Source: an uncultured Clostridia bacterium | GTDB taxonomy: Bacteria > Bacillota > Clostridia > Christensenellales > Borkfalkiaceae | NCBI GenBank assembly: GCA_944328495.1 | Contig: CALVHR010000016.1 | Span: forward strand, 1-43,372 | DNA: 43,372 nt | Reading direction: 5' to 3' | Shown: piece after piece, positions 35,416 through 43,291 of the stretch | How the letters are laid out: each line of letters opens with the position of its first letter | Position numbering within the stretch: position 1 is the first letter of the stretch | Notes under the pieces: generated by a model | Databases searched by the model: none | Seen by the model: only the letters and a program-made list of their open reading frames with translations | Told to the model about the DNA's origin: nothing | Made by a program: the position numbers and the translations under genes

Positions 35416-36150
35416 TTACAACCTTTTAATATGGAATCCTCCGTCAGCGTTCAAAACCGTACCTGTACTAAAATCGAGATACCCTTTCGCGACAGCCAAA
35501 ACGCACTTGGCAACATCCTCAGGAGTTCCCCAACGTTTCATAGGCGTAATACCTTGCGCTATCAATCTGTCGTATTTTTCAGTAACCACTTCCGTCATGG
35601 GCGTTCTGATGATGCCGGGACGAACTTCCAAAACAGGAATATCGTATTCCCCCAATTTGTCGGCAAACAAAGTGGTTATCATCGAAACACCCGCCTTTGA
35701 AATACAATATTCTCCCCTCGAAATACTGGATGTGTAACTGGAATTAGAAGCTATGTTAACAAGTCTCGGCTTATAATCTTTTATGCCCTTTCCCATACAA
35801 TCGATCATATAATTTGCAAACAACTGGCACATAAAAAAAGTGCCTTTTGTATTGATCTGTATAAGCCGATCAAAACTTTCCTCGGTTGTTTCAAGAATAT
35901 CCCTGCGCACTTTGCAAGCTACCCCTGCATTATTGACCAAAAGATCAATACGTCCGAACGTTTTATCCACATATTCCAACAGAGACTGCCTATCTTTCGC
36001 CGAAGATATATCACATTTACAATAATATCGAACCTCGGGCATTTTTTCATGGATATCCGAATACACGACTTCGTATCCGTTTTGCGCCAACATATCCGCT
36101 ATACCTCTTCCGATCCCCTGGTAAGAACCTGTCACAACCGCCGTTTTCAT
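35416..36150 (-). CDS. Short-chain dehydrogenase/reductase (SDR)
   Basis: A 244-residue classical SDR. TGSYQGIG is the NAD(P) motif, NNAG the structural motif, and the catalytic residues appear as Ser in ASNSS followed by Tyr and Lys in YCISK. C-terminal NADGGF is typical of the FabG-like group. The ATG overlaps the upstream stop as ATGA and has GAGGGAG upstream, so it is translationally coupled to the flavin oxidoreductase. It interconverts a hydroxyl and a ketone; the substrate is not readable from the sequence. Confidence 0.95.
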   Translation of the reverse strand: MKTAVVTGSYQGIGRGIADMLAQNGYEVVYSDIHEKMPEVRYYCKCDISSAKDRQSLLEYVDKTFGRIDLLVNNAGVACKVRRDILETTEESFDRLIQINTKGTFFMCQLFANYMIDCMGKGIKDYKPRLVNIASNSSYTSSISRGEYCISKAGVSMITTLFADKLGEYDIPVLEVRPGIIRTPMTEVVTEKYDRLIAQGITPMKRWGTPEDVAKCVLAVAKGYLDFSTGTVLNADGGFHIKRL

Positions 36151-37346
36151 ACTTTGACTCCCTCATATAATTTTTTATAGTATTCGTTGAAAGTTGCACA
36201 ACCCGAAACACTGTGTGCCCGCATCAAAAAAGTACACTTTGAACAGGCGACACAACACTTTTTCGCATTGAATTTCCCGCTTAGATAATCCCTGTAAAAT
36301 TCAGGATAAGCCAAACTTCCGCGGCCGAATCCAACAAAATCGCATACCCCATCCTGCAACATTTTTTCCGCACGCGACATCAGATCATCTCTGTAATAAG
36401 AAATTCCCGATGCAACGATATTCAGTTGCGGAAAAGTCTTTTTCAACTCTTGCTCTACATCGTAAAACCTCTGCAACCCAGTCTCCGCTTTTTCAGGCGC
36501 TTTATAAGCACCGACCCTGAACGGTCTGTTTACATGCGGATTATAATAAGGATTACCCAACGTCACATTGAGGATCTCTACTCCGCACTCGATTAGCTTC
36601 GAAACCAACATCTTTCCTTCCGTAAGATCGAGATTCCCCTCTTCATCCGTACCGAACCCATATGGCTTTTTTACCATATCGCTCAGGCCCAGACGCGATA
36701 CAAGCAAACGATCCTGCGGTATCGCTTGCTTAACCGCACTGACGCAATCAATAAAACATCTGCTCCTGTTTTCAAAGCTGCCCCCGTATTTCCCCTTACG
36801 GTCAAACGCCGAAAGCAGTTCCTGCATCAAATAACCGTGACAACATTTCACATCTACCCCGTCAAACCCCGCTTTTATTGCAAGTTCTGCGGTTTTAGCA
36901 AAAGCGGAAGGCAAACTATCTAAATAATCATCCGTTACAATGCAATCGCCTGCAACAGGTCTTTTTTCTTCATACAAAGGATTATGATACGCGATCATCG
37001 GCACGACGCTCTGCCGTCCGGAATGTGTCAGTTGTAAAATCAAAATCGGCGCAAATCCAAACTCGCGCATGGCGATCTGTCTCATCTTCTGCGTCAATGC
37101 AGAAAATTTTTCAAGATTATCTTCTGTAAGGCGCATCTGCCTTTCATTCGTTCGACCTTCGGCACATACCGCACTCGCTTCAAACCAAATGATCCCTGCG
37201 CCAGATGCTGCATATTTAAAATATTTTTTTTCTGTTAGTTCACTCGGACTGCCGTCTTCCAAACAATCGCAACCTTCCATCGGTTGTATGACTACGCGAT
37301 TCGCTATATTGTATTTTCCGATCTTTATTTCTTCACTTAAAAACAT
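36147..37346 (-). CDS. NADH:flavin oxidoreductase (old yellow enzyme family) with Fe-S motif
   Basis: A 399-residue TIM-barrel flavoenzyme. I start it at the ATG at 37346, six bases after AGAGG; a TTG at 37364 is also in frame. QPMEG, LQLTHSGRQS and CHGYLMQELLS with KYGGSFENR are family signatures for FMN and substrate binding. The C-terminus has CCVACSKC and a later Cys (VSGC), as in members with a 4Fe-4S cluster such as 2,4-dienoyl-CoA reductase and bile-acid or flavonoid enoate reductases. The second FAD/NAD domain of those enzymes is absent, so the electron donor may be a partner protein. It probably reduces a conjugated C=C bond. Confidence 0.93.
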   Translation of the reverse strand: MFLSEEIKIGKYNIANRVVIQPMEGCDCLEDGSPSELTEKKYFKYAASGAGIIWFEASAVCAEGRTNERQMRLTEDNLEKFSALTQKMRQIAMREFGFAPILILQLTHSGRQSVVPMIAYHNPLYEEKRPVAGDCIVTDDYLDSLPSAFAKTAELAIKAGFDGVDVKCCHGYLMQELLSAFDRKGKYGGSFENRSRCFIDCVSAVKQAIPQDRLLVSRLGLSDMVKKPYGFGTDEEGNLDLTEGKMLVSKLIECGVEILNVTLGNPYYNPHVNRPFRVGAYKAPEKAETGLQRFYDVEQELKKTFPQLNIVASGISYYRDDLMSRAEKMLQDGVCDFVGFGRGSLAYPEFYRDYLSGKFNAKKCCVACSKCTFLMRAHSVSGCATFNEYYKKLYEGVKV

Positions 37347-37360
37347 ATTTACCTCTGTAC

Positions 37361-38242
37361 TCAATTAAAATAATATTCTGTTGACCAATCATACACCTCT
37401 TCAGGCACCAGTTTTATCCGCAATTTCGGTTCAAACGAAATAACGCGGTCATTGACAAATACTTGCAACAAACCAAGCGGATAATCGCCGAGCGCCTTGT
37501 ATACAGTTCGCTCGCCACTATAAATCGTCTGTATGTTTACCGAATCTCTCCCCGTCCAAACATAGCAGATACCTTTTTGCGTTTGCTCACATTCCGAAAT
37601 ACCATAAGATACGAATAATTCGACTGCACCTTTTTCACGTACAATAAATCGTTCATCGGTTTGCAAGTTCAATGCAGCCGGAATTTCTATCCGCAATTTC
37701 CCTTCTGCACCTTGAACAGGGAGAAAAGCGTGCGAATACCATAACGTCTCAAACACCTTGTCTCCTCTGTTTTTCAAAGAATGCGATATCCGAAGAGCAT
37801 TGCCGCTTAAAAGAATTTCTTTTTTATAATAATAAGAATTCTCTCCAAGTGCATCCGCCTGTGTAAATACAACAGACATTCCGTTTTTCACAATGCCAAT
37901 CGGCGCCACACGGCTGATCTTGTGCTTATCCCTGTTTGTATATATTTTTTGATCTGCTTTGATCTGCCTGCCCACTCCAATTTTTAAAAAATTTCCCCCG
38001 TTCTGCGCTTCATCATAGCCGACAGGCATTTCAAACTCATCAGGAAATCCCTCTCCCGAAAACGGATCGAAAACAGATTTCGGTGAATATAACAACTCTT
38101 TCCCTCTGACCTTATCAAAAATGCTTCTTATGTAGCCGCAATAACTGTAACGCGTTGAAAAATGCAGATCAGCAATATTGGATGGGTCACAGATCGCTAT
38201 CCTAAATCTGTGATTTTCAAGTATGATTTCTTTCGTATCCAC
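37361..38242 (-). CDS. Galactose-mutarotase-like (aldose 1-epimerase-type) protein
   Basis: A 293-residue beta-rich protein with no signal peptide. The fold pattern (IRSIFDKVRGKELLYS near the start, FLPVQGAEGKLRIEIP in the middle) resembles the galactose mutarotase-like sandwich, but I do not see a full aldose-1-epimerase His/Glu set. The start appears to be GTG at 38242 with GGGTGA upstream. It sits four bases after the GH65 remnant and overlaps the leader of the flavin oxidoreductase. It may set the anomeric form of a sugar released by the neighbouring glycosidases, or be a carbohydrate-binding relative. Confidence 0.75.
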   Translation of the reverse strand: MDTKEIILENHRFRIAICDPSNIADLHFSTRYSYCGYIRSIFDKVRGKELLYSPKSVFDPFSGEGFPDEFEMPVGYDEAQNGGNFLKIGVGRQIKADQKIYTNRDKHKISRVAPIGIVKNGMSVVFTQADALGENSYYYKKEILLSGNALRISHSLKNRGDKVFETLWYSHAFLPVQGAEGKLRIEIPAALNLQTDERFIVREKGAVELFVSYGISECEQTQKGICYVWTGRDSVNIQTIYSGERTVYKALGDYPLGLLQVFVNDRVISFEPKLRIKLVPEEVYDWSTEYYFN

Positions 38243-38246
38243 TGCG

Positions 38247-38988
38247 TCACCCGATCACATAATCTGTATTTGCGGCTAATGCGTATCTCTTTCCCGCATT
38301 GAAAATATATGTATTGCCATCTGACCTGACCGTAAACTTCTCCTTGTCGACAGTAACGGAGTATCTTATTCCTTTAAATGTAATTTTATAGGAAAGTTTT
38401 GACCACTTATCCGGCATTTTAGGATCAATATGCAGTTCATTTCCACGGAAATGAACACCACCAAATCCGTAAACAGTTGCGCACCACGTTCCTCCCGCAC
38501 ATGCAATATGAATCCCTTCGAACAAATTCTTATCCATATGCATGTTTTTCAGATCTAACAGCGCAGTCAAGGAAAGATACGCGTAGGCATATTTATCAAA
38601 GCCGTTTCTCAACCCGACAACACAATGTACCGAAGGACTCAAGGAATATCCGTGTTTGCACCGCTTTTCATAATATTTGAAACTTTCCGCCTGGATCTGC
38701 GGAGAAAAATCTTCCGGAAATAAGTAGTGCAACATTACTACATCCGGCTGTTTCAGCTCCTGTAATCCACTGTCGAAAACCCGCCTTCTGTCCTTTGGCA
38801 TCCCATAAGCATCGCGTTCTATTTCTCCGATATCTTTTAATTGGAAAAAACCTTGAAACTGCTCACAGACATTCGACATCATCGCAGGGAAAGCTATACC
38901 ATTTGCCACTTCAGACATTTTTTTTCGCGACTCTTGATCAAAGGAAGTGCCCTCTTCTATACGGTGATATGCCACTGTCTTTTTCCTT
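38247..38988 (-). pseudogene. GH65 phosphorylase C-terminal part, out of frame with its front
   Basis: This stretch, readable in the frame that ends at 38247, contains the last helices of a GH65 (alpha/alpha)6 barrel (EQFQGFFQL, SPSVHCVVGLRNG, GIHIACAGGTWCATVYGFGGV) and its C-terminal beta-domain (KITFKGIRYSVTV). It continues the GH65 portion encoded immediately upstream, but in a frame displaced by +1 or -2 near 38970-39000. The open frame extends to 39080 without a ribosome site, so no independent protein is expected. The original enzyme would phosphorolyse an alpha-disaccharide such as kojibiose or maltose. Confidence 0.75.
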
Positions 38989-40485
38989 TCATGCTTCCAT
39001 AGAACGGATCGCTTCAAGCATATTCCATTTTGCAAGATAATTTGTATAATAATTATCTGTAACATGAATGTTATATTCATCCGGTCCGGTCACATCTTCA
39101 ATATGATATTTACCGTCTTCCCCGAGCGTCGTTCGTGACATGTAATACTTTGCGGTCTCCACGATCGTCTCAATCGCATAATTTTTGTAAAATTCATAAT
39201 CATCTGTTTGCCTATAATAGTTGTGCATCGCATAGGCAACGGCTCCTGCAATATGTATTTCGCGCTTTGAACTTTCCGCCCAATCAGGTGGAGTTACATC
39301 ACGCCCCGTATACGCGCTCGTCCATGGAAATTTTGCGCCCTCGCATCCCTCGTTTTTTGCAATTTCTTTAGCTTGTGCAAGGCGCTTATATCGATAAAGC
39401 AGCAAACTTTTTGCCTCTTCAGGATCGGTAGCAAGATAAAACGGCACCATAAAAATCTCGGTATCCCAAAATGCGTGCCCAAAGTATCCCTGGCCGTGCA
39501 ACCCTGTCGCGCTGATGGAAATATCTGTATTCCCTTCATATGCCAACTGCATGAGGTTAAATATATTCCATCTGACCCCAAGCTGTATTTCGTCGTCCCC
39601 CTCAATAGAGACATCCGATGTTTCCCAGGCCTTTTGCCATGCGCTTACATGCTCTTCAATGATGCGTTCTTCTGACGTATTCGGCAGAACTGCTACGTCT
39701 ATATCATCATGCGTCGTAAAATATGCGCAACGCTTAAAAAAAGAATATTTTTGACCTTTCAAGGCATTAAACTTAAAAATTTCATCTATACCATTTTCTG
39801 TTTTTTCAATGAGTTTTTTTCCTGTTCCCTCCGTTTCGGGCTTATCTGCCAAATGATTGGAAATCACGTCGCTGCGGATGAAAACCTCCTCTAACGTCAC
39901 GAGTGAAATCCCAAAAGCCGAGGCACGCTCCTCGGGAAGATATTTATCCCAAGCAATAACATTGACGGAAATATCCTTCAATTTTTCTGCAACAAGCGCG
40001 CCAATCGTCCCGACTCCGATCAGTCCGACCGTCGCACCGTAATTTCCCGCATACTTTTCAAAAACTTTTTTCTTTTCGGCGTAAGGCATCTTCTCCGACG
40101 CACGAAAAAAACTTTTATTGGCCAATACAATTTGCGCAAAAACCGTTTCCGCAACAGGGATCGCATTGGAACGCTTGCTGCTGAAGATGCGAACACCACA
40201 CGCAAACAAATTTGCCGCGAAATTCTTAACAGTACCGGCTGCATAAAATACATATTTCAAAGAGGGAAAAAATTTCTTTATTTCTTCTTGTGTAAAATTC
40301 GGCATTCCCCACGTCGAAAAGGCATATTTTACCGAATACAATTCCTCCCTCCAATATGAAACATTATGCCTTCCGATCGTCTCCGGCACACAGCTTCCGA
40401 ACATACGCACTTGTTCTTTCCTTCCCTCGGAAAAAACTCTTTCTACCGCATTTTCTTCTGCTCCTAAAAACGCTATTTCAGCCAT
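38989..40485 (-). pseudogene. Chimera: D-2-hydroxyacid dehydrogenase front fused to GH65 phosphorylase middle
   Basis: A 498-residue open frame starting at ATG 40485 (AAGGAG ten bases upstream; a GTG at 40494 abuts that site). Residues 1 to about 220 are a D-isomer-specific 2-hydroxyacid dehydrogenase, with the NAD motif GLIGVGTIGA and NHLADKPET, cut off before the catalytic Arg, Glu and His blocks. From about 39835 onward it becomes the middle of a GH65 phosphorylase (FFKRCAYFTTHDD, GQGYFGHAFWDTEIFM, and DVTGPDEYN with the catalytic Glu), lacking the GH65 N-terminal domain. It stops at 38989, while the rest of GH65 continues in another frame. Neither half can be a complete enzyme. An in-frame deletion joining two genes, or a false assembly join, would explain it. 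Confidence 0.8.
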
Positions 40486-40524
40486 GCTCTCCACTCCTTG
40501 AAATCCGATCGCTTTTGCAACTAT

Positions 40525-40554
40525 ATTATAAACGCTGTTTTACAGGCAAGTCAA
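40525..40554 (-). promoter_or_regulatory. Strong sigma-70-type promoter of the glycoside operon
   Basis: On the minus strand TTGACT (40549-40554), an 18-base spacer and a perfect TATAAT (40525-40530) lie about 40 bases before the ribosome site of the chimera gene. The spacer holds the small palindrome CTGTAAAACAG, a possible operator half. This is the only clear promoter between 40.5 kb and 25.7 kb, and the genes between are spaced by a few bases or overlap, so it likely drives the whole operon. Confidence 0.8.
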
Positions 40555-40606
40555 TGCAGGATTTTCCCTTCTTTTTGTACAATCGGGACATTGACACATC
40601 GCAAAG

Positions 40607-41059
40607 TTACTTCGCGTTTAATACAAAATTAAACGTTAGTTGTTTTCCTGCCATTGTTATCGGTGTGTCTTTCGATAAATATATCGTTACTTCAAAAGTT
40701 TTTTCTTTTTCCCCGTTCAAACTCCCTTCGAAAAGTATAACGCCGCTTATAAAATCTTTTTCATTTCCATCGACACCTATTTTTAAACCCTCAATTTGGG
40801 TTTGCTCACCAATAATTTCAGCGCGCAGCTGAATCACTTCTGCATTTTCTGCCATTACAGTTATTTTTGCACTTTCATCTTTATCGGTTTTTTGGGGTTT
40901 GCTGCCTGCTATGGGCGCCAATTTTATCTGCGAACTAAAATAAGCAGTATTTTTATCAAAAGACAGCTTGATCTTATCCGTCTGCTCCGTGCCGCCGCAA
41001 GCGGAAAAGACAACCAAAATTACAAGAAAAAATAATAAAGACAGTACCTTCTTTTTCAT
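40607..41059 (-). CDS. Small lipoprotein, function unknown
   Basis: A 150-residue lipoprotein (lipobox FSAC, Cys21) with a beta-rich mature part (FEVTIYLSKDTP, LTFNFVLNAK). Its ATG overlaps the upstream stop as TAATG, so translation is probably coupled to the membrane-anchored repeat protein before it. I do not recognise a family. The pair may form a small surface complex. Confidence 0.75.
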   Translation of the reverse strand: MKKKVLSLLFFLVILVVFSACGGTEQTDKIKLSFDKNTAYFSSQIKLAPIAGSKPQKTDKDESAKITVMAENAEVIQLRAEIIGEQTQIEGLKIGVDGNEKDFISGVILFEGSLNGEKEKTFEVTIYLSKDTPITMAGKQLTFNFVLNAK

Positions 41060-41856
41060 TAGGTCGCCTCCCTTACCGTGACGGTGAACTGCATCACGAC
41101 GTCCTCATTTAGTTCATTTATTTGTGGATCTTTTCGCAAATACACGATATATGTTCCGCTCTGCGCATCCGCCAAAAGAACAGTGTTTGCCTCCAAATGA
41201 TTCCATTCTACGCTGTCGCCGATACGATACTGCCAAATACCTTCTGCTCCGCTTTCGGTTACATTCATCTCGGAAACCACAAGTTCCCAAACTCCGACCA
41301 CCGTTCCGTGGTCTTCTACGAAAAACTGCACGACAAGCTCTTCCCCTTCTGCAAACGACTGTTTCGCCGTTGCAGTCATGGTTTCATATCCATACTCTTT
41401 CAACGTTCCTGTCAATTTCAGCGCGCCGTCTTCATATGCTTCATTGCCCGAAACTGTTTGTTTGCTCAAATATAAAGTATATGTTTCCCCGCACTGCGGA
41501 TTTTTTTCCAAAATAAAGTCTTCGCTCGAAAGTTCTTTCCAGTCTCCGCTCTCTGAAACCCTGTATTGCCAAATCTCCGGTAAGTAATCGTTCCAATCTT
41601 CAAGACTAGACTCATCACACGAAAATGAAATCTTCTCAATCAACAATACCGTACCTTCTGCCGGCGCCTCGAAACCGTTTACGGTAAAATGCACTGCAAT
41701 ATCGTAATCATTACCGTTCCCCGATTCGGTATGCACAGTAAGTTTGGAATAAGACTCCACAAAAACGGTATTCTGTTCTGTTTTCAGTTTATTTCCCCAT
41801 TTCCAAAACGCATAAACGGTTCCCGTTCCGACCATAATCAATGCGCATAGAATCAC
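41059..41856 (-). CDS. Membrane-anchored repeat protein, possibly missing its N-terminus
   Basis: A 265-residue protein with one hydrophobic segment (ILCALIMVGTGTVYAF) and two diverged extracellular repeats (IWQYRVSESGDW...YTLYLSK and IWQYRIGDSVEW...YIVYLRK). The only start codon near the hydrophobic segment is a GTG overlapping the stop of the upstream fragment, and there is no ribosome site. The usual basic residues before the membrane segment are also absent. I therefore suspect that the true 5' end was lost at the junction near 41860. No family recognised. Confidence 0.6.
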   Translation of the reverse strand: MILCALIMVGTGTVYAFWKWGNKLKTEQNTVFVESYSKLTVHTESGNGNDYDIAVHFTVNGFEAPAEGTVLLIEKISFSCDESSLEDWNDYLPEIWQYRVSESGDWKELSSEDFILEKNPQCGETYTLYLSKQTVSGNEAYEDGALKLTGTLKEYGYETMTATAKQSFAEGEELVVQFFVEDHGTVVGVWELVVSEMNVTESGAEGIWQYRIGDSVEWNHLEANTVLLADAQSGTYIVYLRKDPQINELNEDVVMQFTVTVREAT

Positions 41857-42428
41857 GCTTTCACTGCATCACAAAGCAGCAGCGACTGCCCCTGTGTATA
41901 TTTTACGGGATTATTCGGAGAATTTTCTCCACCATTCAAAACATATGTAATGTTCGCAAAGACAGGATCTTTCGAAAACTTTGCATAGAGAGTAATATCT
42001 TCGTCCATAGTGGTCAAAATCGAGATCACCTGTGTTTCGAACTCTGCATCCAAGAACCAACCCTCAAACGTATACCCGTCTTTTGTGGCAGGAGCAAGCT
42101 CTCCCGTTCCCTCTCCCGCATAATAAGAAGTCGGATTTGTCGGAGCATTTTCTCCTCCGTCTAACATATAAGTGATCGTCAAAGGAGGGATCTGCTCATA
42201 TTTTGCATAAAAAGTTACATTCTCGTTTACCGTGTATGCACCGTCTACTTTGGAATTTTCCTGAAAATCAGAAGTCGTATACCATCCCACAAAAACATAG
42301 TGATTCGGCGCGATCGCATCGGCAAGCGTTATACTCTCCCCGCCCATGATTTGCGTAACAGTGTTGGCCGTATTGTTCTTACCGATACCTGCATCATAAG
42401 AAATGTTGAAATATTCTACATCCGGCAA
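41853..42428 (-). pseudogene. Listeria-Bacteroides repeat (InlB B-type) surface-protein fragment
   Basis: About 190 residues with three repeats of the Listeria-Bacteroides (beta-grasp) type: FVGWYTTSDFQENSKV, FEGWFLDAEFETQV and a third cut short after VKYTQGQSLLLCDAV. No start codon with a ribosome site and no signal peptide precede it. Upstream it runs directly into the ArdA-like gene in another frame, and downstream it stops at the beginning of the next gene. It is the middle of a surface protein that has lost both ends. Confidence 0.75.
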
Positions 42429-42942
42429 TGCTTTCGTTTCGGAACAGCAGTCCGTAATCGGTGAACACCCCCTTCTTTGAAAATAATAATTCTTTCCCTA
42501 TCTTTGCAAAATCTGTTTTTTGAGCTTCATCCGTTGTCATACCGCCTTTAATGGTCATATAATGTTGTCGTCCCACCTGTTCGATACTTTTTAGGTCCTG
42601 AATGAGCGTATAGCTGTCCGGATTGAAATATACATTGATGAGTTCCTTCGGGATATCATAGCCTTCGTAGTTTGCCACGGCATATACCTTATCTCTTTCA
42701 TCCTGCACAAGGCTATCCAAAAGTTTCGCAAGATAATTTACCTCATCCAAATTCAAAGCTTTACCTTCCAGCATAGAAAGTCCCGACGGCTCCACTACTT
42801 CCGAAACGTATACTTTCGGAGCATTCAGATCGGGAATCGCAATCTTTTCCAAAGCCTCCGACATCTTTTTTTCCGTGCACGGAAATTCAATATCTGTGTC
42901 CCGGCCGGCGTTCCGCAGATTCAGTATTATTTTATTGACCAT
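42394..42942 (-). pseudogene. ardA: ArdA-like antirestriction protein, truncated at C-terminus
   Basis: Starting at ATG 42942 (GAGGAGAAAG upstream), the frame encodes 182 residues. The segment DFAKIGKELLFSKKGVFTDYGLLFRNE matches, as I recognise it, the ArdA-type antirestriction proteins carried by Clostridia integrative elements. These are acidic DNA mimics that block type I restriction enzymes. After RNES the sequence becomes unrelated (CRIFQHFL, stop at 42394) and overlaps the surface-repeat fragment in another frame, so the C-terminus has probably been lost to a deletion or a false join. The start overlaps the upstream gene by 11 bases. Confidence 0.65.
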
Positions 42943-43291
42943 CTTTCTCCTCGAACCCATACCTGCGAATAGCAATACCGTTGCATATAATTTTTAAAAG
43001 CTTCGGCGACACGACTTCCCTATCCGCAAGATCTGCCGCAGTAATGTGTTCCGTTCCGTATGCCAAATCTTTTGCACAGCATAACAACGTATAACTCCAC
43101 TCCGTGCAAAACGAAAAGCGGATTTTATTCAACGGCAATCGATTCCCTTTCAGTTCACGCCGTGCCGCTCTCCATAATGCCCTGTCTGCAGAAAGAAGAT
43201 ATATTTTGCTCATCAATTTTCTGTCCTTTTGATTTAATCCCTTCACCGCATTCGAAAAAGCAGTTCTGTGCCTCTCATCCCTGAAATACAT
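42932..43291 (-). CDS. Small DUF6075-like protein of integrative elements
   Basis: A 119-residue protein beginning MYFRDERHRTAFSNAVKGLN, preceded by GGAGGAAACAAC. The opening and the LLSADRALWR segment match, from memory, the DUF6075 proteins encoded next to antirestriction genes in Clostridia conjugative elements. No enzymatic motif is visible. With the ArdA-like gene it marks the right edge of the window as part or remnant of a mobile element that continues beyond 43372. Confidence 0.7.
   Translation of the reverse strand: MYFRDERHRTAFSNAVKGLNQKDRKLMSKIYLLSADRALWRAARRELKGNRLPLNKIRFSFCTEWSYTLLCCAKDLAYGTEHITAADLADREVVSPKLLKIICNGIAIRRYGFEEKDGQ

Noticed and set aside
40600-40616. Hairpin overlapping the stop of the small lipoprotein gene as a terminator
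   Set aside because: The arms are only eight bases with a wobble pair and a one-base centre, and there is no U tail on the minus strand.
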